Shown: positions 43,565 through 53,777, counted from the stretch's first letter. The stretch is 64,000 nt of DNA from Pseudomonas fluorescens (GCF_000802965.1 NZ_JSAK01000017.1:1-64000), one strand, 5' to 3'. Program-made: numbers and translations. Notes: generated by a model not told the origin, from the letters alone.

Positions 43565-44926
43565 ATGGGGAACGATTCAAACAGTTCGTCGCGTTCCATG
43601 GCGAATCGGGCAGTCACCGCTGCCACGGTCGGAACCGCTTTGGAATGGTTCGATTTCACGTTGTATGGGGTGGTGGCAGCTACTGTGTTGCCCAAGTTGT
43701 TTTTCCCTGCGATGGAACCTGGTTCTGCACTGCTGGCATCTTTGGCCACTTTCAGCGTAGGCCTCGCTGCACGGCCACTTGGAGCCATTATCTGTGGCCA
43801 TTTGGGCGACAAGATTGGTCGACGAAACTTGATGCTCGGCACCGTTTCGGCAATGGGTATTACTTCCGTGCTGATGGGACTGCTTCCGACCTATGCGCAG
43901 ATCGGGATACTCGCCCCCATCTTGCTGGTCTTGCTACGCATCATTCAGGGATTTGCGCTAGGTGGCGAATCCACCGGCGGGCAACTCATGGCGCTCGAAC
44001 ATGCGCCTGCAGCCCGACGCGGCCGGTATTCAGGCCTCATCGGCATGTGTGCACCGCTCAGCCAGATAGTCGCTAACGCCGTGCTCCTTCTGCTTTCGGC
44101 CTCCTTGAGCGCAGATGACTTTATGAGTTACGGCTGGCGAATCCCCTTCGTCATGAGTTTCCTGTTAGTTCTGGTGGGTATCTACATACGAATGCGAGTA
44201 GAGGAGACGCCCGCTTTTGTACAGATGAAGCAGTCTGCGGTCGCGACGGTCAGTAGCCCACTTCGCGACGCGTTCAGACTTCACTGGAAAACCATTCTGC
44301 GGCTGATGCTGTTCTTCTGCGGCCCTACGGCAATGTTCTATCTCGCCGTTGTGTTCACCCTCGGCTATTTGACCAATACCCTGGGTATTCCTAAACAGAC
44401 GGGGTTTACGCTGTTAATGATCGCTAACGCCTGCGCGATAGTCGGTTCAATTATGGGCGGCCTGCTCAGTGACCGGATCGGGCGCAAACGCACGCTCCTT
44501 CTTGCGTCGACCGCGACGTTCATCATGATGATGCTGTACTTTCCTTTGCTTGAAACCAAAGACTTCGCCACGATGGCGATTGCAATGGGCTTGTTCTTGG
44601 GTTTCACGCAAGTCCAGACCGGTATTCAGCCTGTTGCGTTCGCCGAAGCATTTCCGACCAATGTCCGCTATTCCGCTTCGGCCTTGGCTTTCACGGGAGC
44701 CAGCCTGTTCGCGGGTGGCCCGATTCCCATTGTCGCCACCTGGCTCTTGAACTTGAGCAACGGCTCGCCATGGGCGCTCGTGGCACTTGTCGGAACGCTG
44801 AACGTGATCTCTTTCTGCATGATTGCAATAGGTCCCGAAACAGCGGGTGTCGACATGAATCGCCTCGATTCAGTCGATGAGGTCGCCGGAAACCCGCATG
44901 CGCAAGTGCGTCACGCGAACTCTTGA
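43565..44926 (+). CDS. MFS transporter, metabolite:H+ symporter group
   Basis: 453 residues, 12 helices. TVGTALEWFDFTLYGVVAAT in helix 1 and HLGDKIGRRNLM as motif A define the MHS group (shikimate, proline/betaine, alpha-ketoglutarate permeases). RIIQGFALGGESTGGQLMAL is the helix-4/5 signature. Start ATG at 43565 with GGAGG upstream. Together with the IclR regulator and the following dimeric-barrel protein it looks like an uptake-and-metabolism unit for an organic acid. Confidence 0.88.
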   Translation: MGNDSNSSSRSMANRAVTAATVGTALEWFDFTLYGVVAATVLPKLFFPAMEPGSALLASLATFSVGLAARPLGAIICGHLGDKIGRRNLMLGTVSAMGITSVLMGLLPTYAQIGILAPILLVLLRIIQGFALGGESTGGQLMALEHAPAARRGRYSGLIGMCAPLSQIVANAVLLLLSASLSADDFMSYGWRIPFVMSFLLVLVGIYIRMRVEETPAFVQMKQSAVATVSSPLRDAFRLHWKTILRLMLFFCGPTAMFYLAVVFTLGYLTNTLGIPKQTGFTLLMIANACAIVGSIMGGLLSDRIGRKRTLLLASTATFIMMMLYFPLLETKDFATMAIAMGLFLGFTQVQTGIQPVAFAEAFPTNVRYSASALAFTGASLFAGGPIPIVATWLLNLSNGSPWALVALVGTLNVISFCMIAIGPETAGVDMNRLDSVDEVAGNPHAQVRHANS

Positions 44927-44986
44927 TCTAATCCAGCGGTGCGCTGGTCGCACCGCTACATCGAAACCGTAAAAGCGAGAACATTG

Positions 44987-45655
44987 ATGACCGACCAATC
45001 CAAAGGCTTGCTTGCGATCTGGAGCACGATTGCGGCGGATGCGGAAACAGACTATTTGCACTGGCTTACACGCGAACATATTTTCGAGCGTGTCAGCGTG
45101 CCGGGCTTTCTCTCTGGCCGTGTGTTCAAGCGGCGCGACAGTCAGCCATCGCAATATTTCATGCTGTATGAGTTGGCTGAAGCGAGCGTGATGTCCAGCC
45201 CGGCGTATCTCGCACGACTCAATGACCCTACGCCATGGACGCAACGGATCATGCCCCGGCTGATGCAGTTCCGTCGCGGTGGCGGTTCGGTCGATATCAG
45301 CGGTGGGCATAGCGGCGCACATGGAAGTCATCTCGCCATTGCACGTTTCGATGGCACCCTGCCTGACGCATTGACAGGGTCGAAGGGACGTCAATTGGCC
45401 GCGTCGCTGGCGGAGCTGGATTGGGTCGTAAACGTTCAGATGATGACAGTGCAGACCGACGCCACGGCTATCGCCACTCGAGAGAAGTCGATGCGCAGTA
45501 GCCAGGAAGGAGCGTTTTCGGGGTTGTTGATTATCCAGGCACTTGATAATGCCGCCCTGGAACGCGCCGTGAACCGCGCGAGAGCGCTGCTTATGGTAGA
45601 CAACGCATTCGAAATCTATGAAGCGGTTTTCTCCTGCCACACCAGTCAACAATGA
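44987..45655 (+). CDS. Conserved protein, probable dimeric alpha/beta-barrel
   Basis: 222 residues. Repeated halves with HWLTREHIFERVSVPGFLSG, QYFMLYELAEASVMSSPAYL and LARLNDPTPWTQRIMPRLMQF recall the DUF4286/EthD-like ferredoxin fold proteins, often found in catabolic operons. No catalytic signature is recognised. It follows the MHS transporter by 60 bases on the same strand and probably serves the same pathway. ATG at 44987 is chosen; the ribosome site is weak. Confidence 0.65.
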   Translation: MTDQSKGLLAIWSTIAADAETDYLHWLTREHIFERVSVPGFLSGRVFKRRDSQPSQYFMLYELAEASVMSSPAYLARLNDPTPWTQRIMPRLMQFRRGGGSVDISGGHSGAHGSHLAIARFDGTLPDALTGSKGRQLAASLAELDWVVNVQMMTVQTDATAIATREKSMRSSQEGAFSGLLIIQALDNAALERAVNRARALLMVDNAFEIYEAVFSCHTSQQ

Positions 45656-45942
45656 AATCTGCCAGATAGTTTTGGTCTTGCTTGGTCATTTTTAACGTCT
45701 GCTCATGGCCTTTTTCTGCCTGTCACGACAGTGTTTGACGTGCCGTTCCCTTCGCCGGTCGCCTACTATTTTGTCTGTCCGAATGGAATCGAATCGCTGG
45801 CGCACGTCGTCAGCTTTCGTGATTGGCCAATGGCCGAATCGGAGCAGGCTGAAAAAGGATATCGATGAAGCATGAGGATTTACTCATTAAATGATGAGAT
45901 GACTTCGCTTTAGTCAAGGTGCCCGATTGCTTAGGATGGCGC

Positions 45943-46770
45943 ATGCCCTATCACATCATCTTGCTCATACTTTTCGCAGCGCTCTTGCACGCCAGCTGGA
46001 ATGCCGCGTTGCGCGGTGGCGCCGACAGACTTTGGTCGATGACGATCATGTGCGTGGCGGTAGCCATCGCCAGCGTCGCAATAGCCTTGTTTTTGGAGGC
46101 TCCAGCCAAGGCTAGCTGGTTCTATGCAGTGCTTTCAGCGGTCCTGCATGTTGGCTACAACTTGTTCCTGGTGCGCAGCTATAAGGTGGGAGACCTTGGG
46201 CAAACTTACCCTATCTCGCGGGGGTCTTCGCCGATCCTGATCACCCTCGCCGCTTCGGTTTTTGCCGGGGAAACGGTTGGGGCAGTGGCGATGTTTGGCA
46301 TTTTGCTGGTGTCCGGCGGCATCATTTCGCTGGCTTTTAGAGGTCGCAAGCTGGCTGTTCCCAGTCTGCCCTACGCACTGGGAACCGGTTGTTTCATTGC
46401 GGCTTATAGCGTGACGGATGGCATTGGCGTGCGCCTGTCCGGCGCGCCGATGGCCTACACGGTATGGATGTGCGCCTTGTGGGGCATCTTGATGCCATTG
46501 GTGTATGTCGGCGTGCGCGACGCGAAGAGTTTATTCACCTTCCGGCCCGGGTTCATGACGGCCTGCATCGGCGGGCTGGTTTCACTCCTGGCCTATGGAA
46601 TCGTCATCTATGCCATGTCCGCCGCGCCCATGGGCGCGGTATCGGCATTGCGCGAAACCAGCGTGTTGTTCGCCGCATTGATCGGATACTTCTTCCTGGG
46701 CGAGACACTGACTGTCCGAAAGGTACTGGCATGCGCGGTGATTGCCATCGGTACGATCATCATTGGTTGA
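45943..46770 (+). CDS. EamA-family (DMT) transporter
   Basis: 275 residues with 10 membrane helices in two EamA repeats (LHASWNAALRGGADRLWSMT early; MSAAPMGAVSALRETSVLFA and LGETLTVRKVLACAVIAIG late). Members usually export amino acids, nucleosides or other metabolites. ATG at 45943 with AGGATG upstream. Single gene, with the OYE gene convergent downstream. Confidence 0.87.
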   Translation: MPYHIILLILFAALLHASWNAALRGGADRLWSMTIMCVAVAIASVAIALFLEAPAKASWFYAVLSAVLHVGYNLFLVRSYKVGDLGQTYPISRGSSPILITLAASVFAGETVGAVAMFGILLVSGGIISLAFRGRKLAVPSLPYALGTGCFIAAYSVTDGIGVRLSGAPMAYTVWMCALWGILMPLVYVGVRDAKSLFTFRPGFMTACIGGLVSLLAYGIVIYAMSAAPMGAVSALRETSVLFAALIGYFFLGETLTVRKVLACAVIAIGTIIIG

Positions 46771-46846
46771 CGGCAGGGGCGCAAAGCCGATGGTCAGGGC
46801 CAATGAATCATGCGCCGACCCGCGGCGCCCGCAGGCAACCGGTATA

Positions 46847-47944
46847 TCAGGTGCGGGTCGGGTAATCGGTGTATCCCGCCGCGCCTCCACCGTAAAAGGT
46901 ATTGCGGTCCGGTTCCGTGAGCGGCGCATCGAGCTTCAGCCGCTCCACCAGATCCGGATTACTGATGAAGGGGCGCCCGAAAGCCACCATGTCGGCGTGG
47001 CCTGAGGCAACGGCGTCGAGGGCCATCTGCCGGTCGTAGCTGTTGTTGGCGATGTAGCGACCGCCATAAGCCGCATGCAGCGCTTTGAAGTCAAAGGCGT
47101 CGGCCTCATTGTCGCTTTGAGTCTGACCTTCCACGCAATGCAGATACGCCAGCCCCAGTCGCCCGAGCTGCTTGGCAAAGTAGCCATAAGTCCCCTGCGG
47201 ATCACTGTCCAGTGGCGTATCGCCGACCGCGCGGGTGATGGGCGACAGTCTCACGCCAACTCGATCTGCACCCCAGATCTCCGATACCGCCTGCACCACT
47301 TCCAGCGGGAAACGAATGCGGTTTTCCACCGAACCGCCGTACTGGTCGGTACGCAAGTTGGTGCTGTCGCGAATGAACTGCTCCAGCAGGTAGCAGTTGG
47401 CCGAATGCACCTCGACGCCATCGAATCCGGCCTCCAGGGCACAGCGAGCGGCGCGTTTGTAATCCTCCAGAATCAACGGGATTTCCTCGGTGCCCAGTGC
47501 TCGGGGCATCGAAGGCGCATCCAGGGTTTGCGATTCGAGAAAAACCACTTCCCCGGCCTGGATGGCCGAGGGCGCCACAGGCGCGGCGCCGTTCTCTTGC
47601 AGGCTCACATGAGACATCCGGCCGACGTGCCACAGTTGACACACGATCTTGCCGCCCGCCTCGTGTACCGCATCGGTGATTTGACGCCAGGCAGCCACGT
47701 GCTCAGGTGTGTAGATGCTCGGCGTAAAGGCATAGCCGCGGCCCTGCCGTGAGATATTGGTGGCCTCCGAGATGATCAGCCCCGCACTCGCCCGCTGCCG
47801 GTAGTACTCGACTGCCAGCGGCGTGTGCACGCCATCCATGTTCGCGCGAGAACGTGTCAACGGGGCCATGGCAATGCGGTTGGCGACTTTGATTGCGCCG
47901 ATCGTGAGTGGCGCGAACAGATCGGATCGTTGGTTATCGGACAT
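46847..47944 (-). CDS. Old-yellow-enzyme family NADH:flavin oxidoreductase
   Basis: 365 residues, TIM barrel with FMN. IAMAPLTRSRA near residue 24, GGKIVCQLWHVGRMSH near 97, and VHSANCYLLEQFI near 180 (the His...Asn substrate pair), YGGSVENRIRFPLEVV. Close to alkene reductases such as NemA/XenA-XenB, which reduce activated C=C bonds or nitro groups with NADPH. Single gene; a TetR or other regulator is not adjacent. Confidence 0.92.
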   Translation of the reverse strand: MSDNQRSDLFAPLTIGAIKVANRIAMAPLTRSRANMDGVHTPLAVEYYRQRASAGLIISEATNISRQGRGYAFTPSIYTPEHVAAWRQITDAVHEAGGKIVCQLWHVGRMSHVSLQENGAAPVAPSAIQAGEVVFLESQTLDAPSMPRALGTEEIPLILEDYKRAARCALEAGFDGVEVHSANCYLLEQFIRDSTNLRTDQYGGSVENRIRFPLEVVQAVSEIWGADRVGVRLSPITRAVGDTPLDSDPQGTYGYFAKQLGRLGLAYLHCVEGQTQSDNEADAFDFKALHAAYGGRYIANNSYDRQMALDAVASGHADMVAFGRPFISNPDLVERLKLDAPLTEPDRNTFYGGGAAGYTDYPTRT

Positions 47945-48447
47945 GGTTTTGACTCCAGGTAATCGGGTATCGATGGCGTCGGGAAGCCGGTTTCACAACT
48001 GTTTGGGTGTAGTGGAAATCGACTTCAACAGCCAGTTCGAGGGGATAAAACCGGATCAATGGCGAGGCTGTTTGCGCTGTGTAGGAGCTGTCGAGTGCAA
48101 CGAGGTTGCGATCTTTTAAAGGCAGATCAAAAAATCGCAGCCTGAGGCAGCTCCTACGTTGGATGGGGACGCCCTGGAATACATCAAAAAATCCAGATGT
48201 CAGCCTAAGAACATATGAATTTTCTTTGATGTTTGGCCGATGCAAGCTCCTGCCGTCTTCTTTCCTGAAGGAATTTGAGCACTGACTATCTCGCTGGCCG
48301 TTGAATGCTCGCGCTACGACGCGTTTAAAAGTCGCTCATTCAAAGGCCTGGGTTTTTGCACGTCAATTATTAGCCTCTTTAGGTAGCGCAAATGTGCGCT
48401 CATGGTTGTTTCACGACTTGTGCAAAACCTTTTTTCCCCATAGATCT
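47945..48447. other. Intergenic stretch with REP-type hairpin
   Basis: No gene. The REP-type palindrome GTAGGAGCTG...CAGCTCCTAC is at 48081-48157. The rest (48160-48440) is AT-rich and may hold the promoter of the OYE gene on the left and the end of the alcohol dehydrogenase gene on the right. Confidence 0.5.
48081..48158. repeat. REP-type palindrome
   Basis: Arms GTAGGAGCTG and CAGCTCCTAC with GCGATCTTTT / AAAAATCGC inner arms, a relative of the unit at 36177-36261. Confidence 0.8.
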
Positions 48448-49521
48448 TCACGGAGTGATCGCCACCTTCATCACCCCATCCCGTTGGTGTGCAAACAGTT
48501 CATACGCCGCTTCGATGTCATCGAGCTTGTAGCGATGAGTGACCAGCGGCGACAGGTCGACCCCGCCACTTGCCACCACCGCCATCAAACGTCGCATGCG
48601 TTCTTTGCCACCGGGACACAAGGTCGTGATGATGCTGTAATCCCCAAGGCCAGCAGCGAAAGCATCGAGCGGGATTCGCAGGTCACTGGAGTAAACCCCC
48701 AGGCTGGAAAGTCGACCGCCCGGACGCAGAACCCGCAGCGCCGATTCAAAGGTCGCCTGAGTGCCCAATGCTTCAATGGACACATCGACACCACGCCCAT
48801 CAGTCAGGGCCATGATCTGCTCAACCACATCGCCGTCCTTGAAATTGACTACATGGGTTGCGCCCAGTTTTTTGGCGACGCTCATGCGTTCGGCGACTGC
48901 ATCGACGCCGATAATCGTGGTGGCGCCTTTAAGCCGTGCACCGGCCACCGCGCAAAGCCCGATCGGCCCCAGGGCAAACACCACGACGGTATCGCCAATC
49001 TCCACCGCGCCTCGCTCCGCCCCTGAGAATCCAGTGGACATGATGTCCGGGCACATCAGCACCTGTTCGTCGATGAGACCATCCGGTATCCGACACAGGT
49101 TAGCCAGCGCATCGGGCACCAATACGTATTCGGCCTGGCAACCATCAATGATGTTGCCGAACTTCCAGCCACCGGTGGCGCGAAAGCCGTGCCGGGTATC
49201 CGGGCCATCCTGTGAACCGCAGCCGCACAGGCAGGCGTAACTTTGCCCACTGGGGGTAATCGCGCCCGCGATCACCCGTTCGCCTTCGACAAAACCGCGC
49301 ACCTGCGAGCCGAGCCGCTCGATGATGCCAACCGGTTCATGACCGACTGTCAGGCCCTTGGCCACAGGGTATTCGCCACGCAGAATATGCACGTCGGTGC
49401 CGCAGATCGTAGTGGTCGTGATGCGAACCAGGGCATCGAGTGGCCCGACTTCGGGGATGGGTTTGTCGTCGAGCACAATCCGGTTTTTTTCGACGAATAT
49501 TGCGGCTTTCATGGTGGCCAT
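48448..49521 (-). CDS. Zinc-dependent alcohol dehydrogenase (MDR family)
   Basis: 357 residues. Catalytic zinc ligands: Cys in TTICGTDVHILRGE (about residue 40) and GHEPVG (His about 62). Structural-zinc cysteines are partly present (YACLCGCGSQDG, fewer than the usual four-Cys lobe). NAD-binding motif FALGPIGLCAVAGARL near 180. Similar to medium-chain dehydrogenases for secondary alcohols such as butanediol or isopropanol. Single gene with GGAGGGA before the ATG. Confidence 0.88.
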   Translation of the reverse strand: MATMKAAIFVEKNRIVLDDKPIPEVGPLDALVRITTTTICGTDVHILRGEYPVAKGLTVGHEPVGIIERLGSQVRGFVEGERVIAGAITPSGQSYACLCGCGSQDGPDTRHGFRATGGWKFGNIIDGCQAEYVLVPDALANLCRIPDGLIDEQVLMCPDIMSTGFSGAERGAVEIGDTVVVFALGPIGLCAVAGARLKGATTIIGVDAVAERMSVAKKLGATHVVNFKDGDVVEQIMALTDGRGVDVSIEALGTQATFESALRVLRPGGRLSSLGVYSSDLRIPLDAFAAGLGDYSIITTLCPGGKERMRRLMAVVASGGVDLSPLVTHRYKLDDIEAAYELFAHQRDGVMKVAITP

Positions 49522-49636
49522 GGTGATCCCTCCTGATCAGTGCTGCGATTGAGTTCAGCACGAAATCAGCACACTGCCGGATGGACTGATCAAAGGTTAC
49601 TGGCACGGATGTCTTCAGGTTCACCGCGTTATCGTT

Positions 49637-49728
49637 CATCGCTGGCAAGCCAGCTCCCACAGAAATCGATGGCGAACACAATCTTCGTGCATGCCGTACC
49701 CCCTGTAGGAGCTGGCTTGCCAGCGATG
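49637..49728. repeat. Inverted repeat, REP-like, downstream of nitroreductase
   Basis: CATCGCTGGCAAGCCAGCTCC at 49637 on and its near inverse at 49703-49728, 40 bases apart. This is the second common Pseudomonas REP type. Confidence 0.85.
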
Positions 49729-49754
49729 GCGTCGGTACATTCAGCAATGCAATA

Positions 49755-50435
49755 TCAGCTGTCATGCCACAACAGCGTCTCCTGCGCGGGCGCTCGGGTG
49801 GTGTAGAAGCCATTGGCAGGTGAGTCGGGGTCGGCATAGCCAAAGGAAGCACCGCATACCACGAGGCGATCCTCGTCGATTCCCAAATGTCGATGGACAA
49901 ACGCAGCGTGGCTGGCCAGCGCGGCCTGGGCAATGATCCCCAGGCCAAGTGCCTCGGCTGCCAGCAGCAAGTTGGCAACGTAGCCGCCGCAGTCGACCGC
50001 ACCATAGGTGCCTAGCGCGCGATCACTGGTAATAATCGCGACATGCGGCGCGTCAAACAGTGAAAAATTGCGCAGGGTTTGCTGCTGGCTGGCGATGCGG
50101 TCTCCCGGTGCGATGCCGATGCTTTCGTACAGTTGTCGTGCACATTCACGGCGACGCTGCTGATACACGTCCCGGTATTCACCGGGGAACGGCAAGTCAG
50201 GCGCCGGCGACCCCGTCTGCAGCTCGTTGATGTACTCGGCGCGGAAGCGCTCGGTGGCGGCGCCACGGGTCACGATCACCTGCCAGGGCTGCGTGTTGCA
50301 CCATGACGCAGTACGTTGCGCCAGGGCGAACAGGCGAGTGATCAGTGCGGGGTCAACAGGTTGCGCAAGAAAAGCGCGGCAGCTGCGGCGCCGCTGCAGC
50401 AACCGTTCAAGCGCCTCAAATTCGGTCGAATTCAA
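49755..50435 (-). CDS. Nitroreductase-family protein
   Basis: 226 residues. RRRSCRAFLAQPVD near residue 15, ASWCNTQPWQVIVT near 43, and the late AAEALGLGIIAQAAL are the FMN-binding elements of the NfsB/FRP-like fold. Such enzymes reduce nitro groups, quinones or enones with NAD(P)H. Single gene; substrate unknown. Start ATG at 50435. Confidence 0.87.
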   Translation of the reverse strand: MNSTEFEALERLLQRRRSCRAFLAQPVDPALITRLFALAQRTASWCNTQPWQVIVTRGAATERFRAEYINELQTGSPAPDLPFPGEYRDVYQQRRRECARQLYESIGIAPGDRIASQQQTLRNFSLFDAPHVAIITSDRALGTYGAVDCGGYVANLLLAAEALGLGIIAQAALASHAAFVHRHLGIDEDRLVVCGASFGYADPDSPANGFYTTRAPAQETLLWHDS

Positions 50436-50568
50436 GATCCGGTCTCCGTTGATGAAAGCTGATACCAGGCAACGTTCTGAAACCTGATGTTTTCATCTTT
50501 CGCCTGCGGTGATACCCCCCCATGGCTGGTGGTATAGAGGGGGGATTAGCTATCGCGCCTGAACAACC

Positions 50569-53466
50569 TTAACGACCGGCCAGCGCAGTCGCCAACAACA
50601 TCTCCAACCCCATCGGCTTGGCAAAGTAATAACCTTGAGCCTGCCCGGCGCCCATTTCGCGCAGCAACACCAACGTCGCTTCATCCTCGACGCCTTCAGC
50701 CACCACGCTCAGGTCCAGCGATTCCGCCATGCGCACAATCGCGCGGACGATCGCGCGACTGCGAGCGCTGGTGGTCAGTTCGAAGATGAACGACTTGTCG
50801 ATCTTCAAGCCGCTGAAACGGTACTGATGCACATAGCTCAGGGATGAAAACCCGGCGCCGAAGTCATCGAGCACCACCGACATGCCGTTGTCGGCCAGTT
50901 GCTGCATGGTCTGACGAGCAATCGCCGGCTCGGCCACCAGTGCACCTTCGGTCAACTCCAGGCAGATCCGCGACGGGGCGACGCCGTGCTGGGCCAACAG
51001 TGCCAGCACATCAGTGGCGAAATCCGGGCGCGTCATGCTGTAGCTGGAGCAATTGACGTGCACCGGCGGCCAATTGGCGTGCAGGGGTTGGGCGAGGATC
51101 ACGGCAATGCTGTTCAGCATGTACAGGTCCAGCCGACCGATCAGGCGCAAACCCTCGACATCCGGCAAGAACTCGCCCGGCGCGATGATCCGACCGCCCG
51201 GCTGATGCCAGCGGATCAGCGCTTCAAGGGCCAACAATTCACCGGTTTCGACACTGACAATCGGCTGGAAATACGGCAGCAGTTCGTCAGTACGTTTGAG
51301 CGCGTTGCGCAACGCCCCTTCTCGCTCAACCTGGTCCGAGACTTCACGGCGCACTTCCTGGTTGAACACCGCGTAGCTGTCACGCCCGGCGCTCTTGACC
51401 CGGTACATCGCCGCATCGGCATCGCGCAACAAGTCGGCTGGTTCGTGATGGAACTGACTGTCGGCGCTGACAATGCCGATACTGCAGGACGAAAACACTT
51501 CATAGCCATTGATGAAAAACGGCAGGTCAAACGCCACCAGGATCCGTTCGGCGATTTCGATCACCACGTCCAGCGGCGCCTCGGGCGCGAGCACAGAGAA
51601 TTCATCACCGCCCAGGCGCGCCAGCATGTCGGTCTCGCGAAGGCAACCGCGCAAACGGTGTGCGGCCTGCATCAACAGCAGGTCGCCAAAATGATGGCCG
51701 AGGCTGTCGTTGACCATCTTGAAACGGTCGAGGTCGATGAACATCACCGCCAAGTGCCCTCCTGCGCTGCCGAACTGCGACCACGCCAGGTTCAGGCGCT
51801 GTTGCAGGTAGGTACGATTCGGCAACCCGGTCAGCGCATCGTGGGAGTTTTCGTGTTGCAACTTGGCGTTGGCGTGGTCGAGCTCGCGGGTGCGGTTTTG
51901 CACCCGGGCTTCCAGTTTGAGGTTGGCGGCGTGGATCGCTTCGGCGGCCGTACGACGGGACAACGCGGTGTCGATGTGTCGCGACACAAACGTCAACAGT
52001 TCCTGGTCACGCTGGGTATAGCGCACCTGTGAGGTATAGCTTTGCACCGCCAGCACGCCACGCACCACATCGCCATCGAACAATGGAATGCCCAGCCAGG
52101 AGTAGGATCGGACAGACTCATTGGCCAGTTCGATTTCACCGTGTGCGGCCAATCGTTCAGCCTCGCCAACGTCAATCAGGCAAGGCCCGCGCTGACGAAT
52201 AACGTACTCGGTCAAGCCCCGGCACCCACGCCTGGCCGGCGGGCAAATCGTCTGCCGCTCATCGACATAATAAGGAAAGGTCACTTCACTGGTCGCGTCG
52301 TCGAACAGCGCAATGTAGAAGTTCTGCGCAAACAGCAGATCACCGACAATGCCATGCAAGGTCTGAAACAGCTCAGACATGTCGCCGGGTCGGCTCGACA
52401 ATTCGGCAATCTGGAACAAAGCGCTCTGTAGATGTTCGGCGCGTTGTCGCTCTGCCACTTCCTGCCGCAATGCGTCGTTGAGTGCAGAAAGCTCCAAGGT
52501 GCGACGCATCACCGTCGCTTCCAGATCCTCCCGGTGCAGAATCCGGTCCAGGGCCATGGCCACGTGGCGAGCCACCACCAGAAACAGCGCGCGATCTTCG
52601 GCGCTGTAGGTTCGGGAAACCTCGTAGACCTGCATGGCCAGCATGCCAAACACTTCATCCGAAGCGTTTTTCAGCGGCGCGCCCATCCAGAACTCTGGAC
52701 GATCACCCACGCAGTAGAAACGGTCCTCGGCCTGCGCCGCGAGAATGCCGGCGGCGTCGATCAGCAACGGCTGGCCGGTGGTCAACACCTGGCCGGTCAA
52801 CGACAGGTGCGATGGGTCAAGGTATTCGTAGTGCGACGACTCCACGGCATCCACGTCGATGATGTCGACGTAATACGGGTAGTCGATCTTGCCCGTGTGC
52901 GGGTCATACAGCGCGAGATAGAAGTTCTCGGCGTCGATCAGGCTGGCCAGCAGTTGGTGAACCCCTACCAGAAACACCGAGCGGTCGCGGGTCGAACTGG
53001 CGAGATAGGTGATTTCATACAGCACGCGCTGAGTAATCTGTGCACGGGCAAGCGTATCGGCCTGTATTTGAATGCCCAGGCGCTGGGCGAAGTCGGCCAG
53101 CGCCGGCTCCGCGGCATCACTGGCTGGCGCAAGTAACCATCCGAGCACACTTTCGCCTTTGCCGGTGGGCCAGCGCTGCAAACGCCAGGTCAGGCAAAAG
53201 GCTTCAAACTCATCATTGGCGATACTTGACGGCCACTGCACCCGAGGATCGCCCTGCCCGACCCGATGCAGTTGCTCACCGGCACGGTAAACCACCCACG
53301 CGGTTGAATGACTCCAGTTGCGCGCAGTGGCCAGTAATTGCTCGATCGTGTCCGCGTTGCTTGCGTAGGCCATGCCGACAGCACCCGAATTCCCTTTTGG
53401 TTGAGATGCGACGACGTCGCAGTCGTTCGATTGCTGCGGGGAGTCGATCAATGGACGAATACGCAT
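50569..53466 (-). CDS. GAF-GAF-GGDEF-EAL cyclic-di-GMP signalling protein
   Basis: 965 residues from ATG at 53466 (GGGAGAGG upstream). Domains: an N-terminal region about 1-145, GAF about 150-310, GAF about 355-510, a short coiled coil, GGDEF about 545-705 with intact RLGGDEF, and EAL about 715-955 with intact LEALIRW, LELTEG, DDFGAGFSS, KIDKSF and EGVE. Both the diguanylate cyclase and the phosphodiesterase sites look complete. No RxxD inhibitory site is obvious just before RLGGDEF; ETDMLARLGGDEF has the form RETD, so an I-site (RxxD) is present. No membrane helices, so probably cytosolic, with the GAF domains sensing a small ligand. It diverges from a DUF2252 gene. Confidence 0.92.
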   Translation of the reverse strand: MRIRPLIDSPQQSNDCDVVASQPKGNSGAVGMAYASNADTIEQLLATARNWSHSTAWVVYRAGEQLHRVGQGDPRVQWPSSIANDEFEAFCLTWRLQRWPTGKGESVLGWLLAPASDAAEPALADFAQRLGIQIQADTLARAQITQRVLYEITYLASSTRDRSVFLVGVHQLLASLIDAENFYLALYDPHTGKIDYPYYVDIIDVDAVESSHYEYLDPSHLSLTGQVLTTGQPLLIDAAGILAAQAEDRFYCVGDRPEFWMGAPLKNASDEVFGMLAMQVYEVSRTYSAEDRALFLVVARHVAMALDRILHREDLEATVMRRTLELSALNDALRQEVAERQRAEHLQSALFQIAELSSRPGDMSELFQTLHGIVGDLLFAQNFYIALFDDATSEVTFPYYVDERQTICPPARRGCRGLTEYVIRQRGPCLIDVGEAERLAAHGEIELANESVRSYSWLGIPLFDGDVVRGVLAVQSYTSQVRYTQRDQELLTFVSRHIDTALSRRTAAEAIHAANLKLEARVQNRTRELDHANAKLQHENSHDALTGLPNRTYLQQRLNLAWSQFGSAGGHLAVMFIDLDRFKMVNDSLGHHFGDLLLMQAAHRLRGCLRETDMLARLGGDEFSVLAPEAPLDVVIEIAERILVAFDLPFFINGYEVFSSCSIGIVSADSQFHHEPADLLRDADAAMYRVKSAGRDSYAVFNQEVRREVSDQVEREGALRNALKRTDELLPYFQPIVSVETGELLALEALIRWHQPGGRIIAPGEFLPDVEGLRLIGRLDLYMLNSIAVILAQPLHANWPPVHVNCSSYSMTRPDFATDVLALLAQHGVAPSRICLELTEGALVAEPAIARQTMQQLADNGMSVVLDDFGAGFSSLSYVHQYRFSGLKIDKSFIFELTTSARSRAIVRAIVRMAESLDLSVVAEGVEDEATLVLLREMGAGQAQGYYFAKPMGLEMLLATALAGR

Positions 53467-53777
53467 CACCTCTCCCTGGGTCAAAACTGCCGGTCTCACT
53501 TACTGATTACTAGCAATGTGCCATTTAGCAACCCGTTTAAAGCTTATGAGAATTTTTTTCAATCGTTTTATTCGCTTTAGTGCCAACAAAAGGACAGACA
53601 AGGAGTTAAACGCGAGTTCTTCAACAAGACAACCGTTTCCACGCTGCTACGCTTGAAACATTAGCTTTAGTGCTTTGCAGCCAACCGGCGCACGTGCCTT
53701 CTGCGGGCTGATGGAACAGTCGAATCAACAGATCCTGTGCCCAGGCGAGTCAGACGTCGTTGAGCAAAGGAGTAGAC
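53467..53777. other. Divergent promoter region
   Basis: No gene. AT-rich between 53520 and 53600, holding the promoter of the GGDEF-EAL gene and that of the DUF2252 gene. I see no clear operator. Confidence 0.5.

Noticed and set aside
50899..52032. Long plus-strand frame opposite the GGDEF-EAL gene
   Set aside because: Antisense shadow; the minus strand holds complete GAF, GGDEF and EAL motifs.
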